This document shows, one piece after another, positions 62,294-64,000 of a stretch of 64,000 bases of DNA. The translations under genes were made by a program, and so were the position numbers. Source of the DNA: Albirhodobacter sp048262715 (GTDB lineage Bacteria; Pseudomonadota; Alphaproteobacteria; Rhodobacterales; Rhodobacteraceae); contig JBLXEV010000008.1 in assembly GCA_048262715.1 (NCBI GenBank), forward strand, positions 124,001 through 188,000, written 5' to 3'. The notes beneath the pieces are model-generated. The model was not told where the DNA came from. It saw nothing but the letters and a program-made list of their open reading frames with translations, and did no database searches. The first letter of the stretch is position 1, and every line of letters begins with the position of its first letter.

Positions 62294-63094
62294 TCAGGGG
62301 CGAAAGAGGCGCACGAGGCTGATCCCTGCATCGGTTAGATCGGCGAGGCGGGCAAGGATGTGCTCGGGCGCAAGGCCAGAGACATTCCCCTCCACCACCG
62401 CAATTTGCGCGAGGAGTTTCATGAGCCGCCGCCGATGAATGCCGAGGCGGGCTTGAACTGGATCCGCAATGATCCCCGCGAAAGTGGTGATCATTGAGGC
62501 GAGCATCGCCAGCACAAACGCCGTCATCAAAATAAACGAGATCGGCAGCGCGACAGGGAAGACGCCATACCAGACCCCTCCCAGCCAAGATCCGAGCGGA
62601 AAGCCAGAGATTGCGGCGGCGTGGCCAACATAATCCGAGACCGCAGGCGCCAGCGAGGCAATGCCCGGCGTGGCCGAGCCGAACAGCACCAAGCCCGCCG
62701 CAAGAACGAAGAGCGAGGTTGTAATCTCAGCGACGGCGGAGCGGATGCCGGTATAATCGTCAATCAAGGCGCGGCTGCGCGGGGTGAGCACTGCGTTTTG
62801 CAGCAGATCGGTTGCGATCTCTGACTCAATTCTGCGCGCGACCGAGGTTTTGAGGAGGACGCGCCGCGCCATGAGCCACGCACTAAACCGCCCCCATCCT
62901 ACCAGACGGGCGACAATCGCCAGCACCGCCATCAGCAGGAAAATCGGCGCTAAAGCGACATTCACGGGCGCGCGCAGGAGATCCCAACCGAGTGCAGAGC
63001 GGTGGAGGCGAAGTGTCCCTCGCAAAGAGAAATGGGTGCGGACGAACCAATCCACCTTGTCTTTGATCGCCTCGGTCGTTTCTTGCGCGGGCAT
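62294..63094 (-). CDS. Uncharacterised membrane protein
   Basis: A protein of about 266 residues. An N-terminal soluble part (MPAQETTEAIKDKVDWFVRTHFSLRGTLRLHRSALGWDLLRAPVNV) leads to a membrane segment (FLLMAVLAIVARLVG). At least three more hydrophobic segments follow, including EITTSLFVLAAGLVLFGSATPGI and LPISFILMTAFVLAMLASMITTFAGII. I chose ATG 63094; the longer frame crosses non-coding sequence. I do not recognise the family. It is divergent from putP and alone on its transcript. Confidence 0.65.
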   Translation of the reverse strand: MPAQETTEAIKDKVDWFVRTHFSLRGTLRLHRSALGWDLLRAPVNVALAPIFLLMAVLAIVARLVGWGRFSAWLMARRVLLKTSVARRIESEIATDLLQNAVLTPRSRALIDDYTGIRSAVAEITTSLFVLAAGLVLFGSATPGIASLAPAVSDYVGHAAAISGFPLGSWLGGVWYGVFPVALPISFILMTAFVLAMLASMITTFAGIIADPVQARLGIHRRRLMKLLAQIAVVEGNVSGLAPEHILARLADLTDAGISLVRLFRP

Positions 63095-63409
63095 GAGACT
63101 CGTTTTCGGGGGAGGGAAGGGGTTGGGGGAGTATCCCTTAAATTGCGTGGGGCGGGAAGGGCAGCGGCGCAATATATTCCCGCGGGACTGCGGCAGGTGC
63201 CTGCCCATTGGCCCCGCGGCAGATCGCCCCGATCCGCCATGAAATCTGCCGTTAGATTGCCAATCCGCGACGTGGGTAGCTCTTGTGAGGACCTCGGAAG
63301 GGCGCTGTCTGTGCAAGGTTTACGCTGGGGCCTCATCTGTTAACAACGTCTCAATAAAGAATCTGTCTGGGCCCAAGCGGGGATCAGATCGCTACGGAAA
63401 AGGAAAGCC
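63095..63409. other. Divergent region between the membrane protein and putP
   Basis: 315 bases with no convincing gene. It should hold promoters for both genes. I could not assign a promoter or a repeat. Confidence 0.5.
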
Positions 63410-64000
63410 ATGCAAATCGGTGTCTGGATCAGCCTTATCGCATATTTTGCGCTAATGCTCGGAATCGGCGTTTATGCCTATCGCAAATCAACCTCGGATT
63501 CAGAGGATTATCTTCTCGGCGGGCGCAATCTGCCCCCCGCCGTTGCGGCGCTCTCTGCGGGCGCTTCGGATATGAGCGGCTGGCTCTTGCTCGGTCTGCC
63601 TGGCGCGCTCTATCTCTCGGGCCTCGTTGAGGCATGGATCGGGATCGGCCTGTTTGTTGGCGCACTCGTCAACTGGATCGTCGTTGCCCCGCGCTTGCGC
63701 GAACAGACCGAGCGCTATGATAACGCGCTGACCATCCCCGCGTTTCTGGCCAATCGGTTCCCGTCAAAGGCGACCGCATTGCGCCTCGTTTCCGCGATCA
63801 TCATCGTGCTGTTCTTCGCTGTCTACACCGCTTCCGGGCTGGTTGCGGGCGGCAAGCTGTTCATCAGCGTATTTGAGGGCGGCTATATGACGGGCGTCTG
63901 GCTGACGCTTGGGGTCGTTCTGGCCTATACCGTGATCGGCGGCTTCCTCGCGGTAAGCCTGACCGATTTCGTGCAGGGCTGCATCATGATGCTGGCACTG
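63410..64000 (+). CDS. putP: Sodium/proline symporter, 3'-truncated by the window edge
   Basis: The frame is open to the end of the window and 197 residues are visible out of about 490. The N-terminus matches PutP: WISLIAYFALMLGIGVYAYRKSTSDSEDYLLGGRNLPPAVAALSAGASDMSGWLLLGLPGALYLSGL. The SAGASDMSGW segment is the sodium-binding helix of the family, and RFPSKATALRLVSAIIIVLFFAVYTASGLVAGGKLF follows. It imports proline with sodium across the inner membrane. An AGGAAA site precedes the ATG. Closely related symporters for other solutes exist, but the match to PutP looks strong. Confidence 0.9.
   Translation, partial: MQIGVWISLIAYFALMLGIGVYAYRKSTSDSEDYLLGGRNLPPAVAALSAGASDMSGWLLLGLPGALYLSGLVEAWIGIGLFVGALVNWIVVAPRLREQTERYDNALTIPAFLANRFPSKATALRLVSAIIIVLFFAVYTASGLVAGGKLFISVFEGGYMTGVWLTLGVVLAYTVIGGFLAVSLTDFVQGCIMMLAL

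Overview
The window looks like chromosomal DNA of an alphaproteobacterium of the Rhodobacterales (Roseobacter-like) type. It is GC-rich and tightly packed, with many four-base start/stop overlaps. It is full of periplasmic-binding-protein transporters (ABC, TTT, TAXI-TRAP), SDR dehydrogenases and aromatic-CoA genes typical of that group. The assignment rests on gene content and codon style, not on a marker gene. I see no rRNA, tRNA, CRISPR array, insertion sequence or phage gene. It reads as a long run of catabolic modules.

Layout. (1) 1-13.2 kb, plus strand: carbohydrate and polyol use. It holds a pentulose kinase (cut by the window edge), a fucose-isomerase-like protein, a membrane protein, xylitol dehydrogenase, xylulokinase, an AraC regulator, a ribose-type ABC importer, a ribitol 2-dehydrogenase and an L-xylulose-reductase-like SDR. 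(2) 13.3-17.0 kb: an SDR, a StyA-like flavin monooxygenase and its flavin reductase, divergent from an AraC regulator, arranged like known indole-oxidation loci. (3) 17.0-22.2 kb: an oligopeptide-type ABC importer. (4) 22.4-30.6 kb, minus strand: an isatin-hydrolase-like protein, a phytoene-desaturase-like flavoprotein, MarR, IorA, IorB and a second such flavoprotein. (5) 31.1-33.2 kb, plus strand: cupin, FAH-family hydrolase, SDR. (6) 33.3-39.0 kb: MarR, three hotdog thioesterases, a RidA-like protein, an SDR and a two-domain 2-aminobenzoyl-CoA monooxygenase/reductase. (7) 39.1-43.5 kb: a polar amino-acid ABC importer, GntR and a kynureninase-like PLP enzyme. (8) 43.5-48.8 kb: LysR, a TctCBA tripartite transporter and an M20 deacylase. 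(9) 48.9-56.5 kb: an SDR lacking its catalytic Tyr/Lys, a TAXI-TRAP transporter with DUF1850, and a DctB/DctD-like two-component system. (10) 56.6-62.0 kb: a YtfQRT-YjfF-like sugar ABC importer with GntR. (11) 62.3-64.0 kb: an unknown membrane protein and the start of putP.

The most interesting idea is that blocks 2, 4, 5 and 6 form one pathway for indole or a relative. Indole would be oxidised by the StyA-like oxygenase and SDR towards isatin, and isatin opened to isatinate (2-aminophenylglyoxylate) by the cyclase-family hydrolase. Isatinate would then be oxidatively decarboxylated to 2-aminobenzoyl-CoA by the IorAB 2-oxoacid:ferredoxin oxidoreductase, and dearomatised by the two-domain monooxygenase/reductase. 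This would explain why no aminobenzoate-CoA ligase is visible. Each family call is reasonable from sequence; the joined route is inference.

A second recurring pattern is a GC-rich hairpin directly after all six substrate-binding-protein genes, before the next transporter gene.
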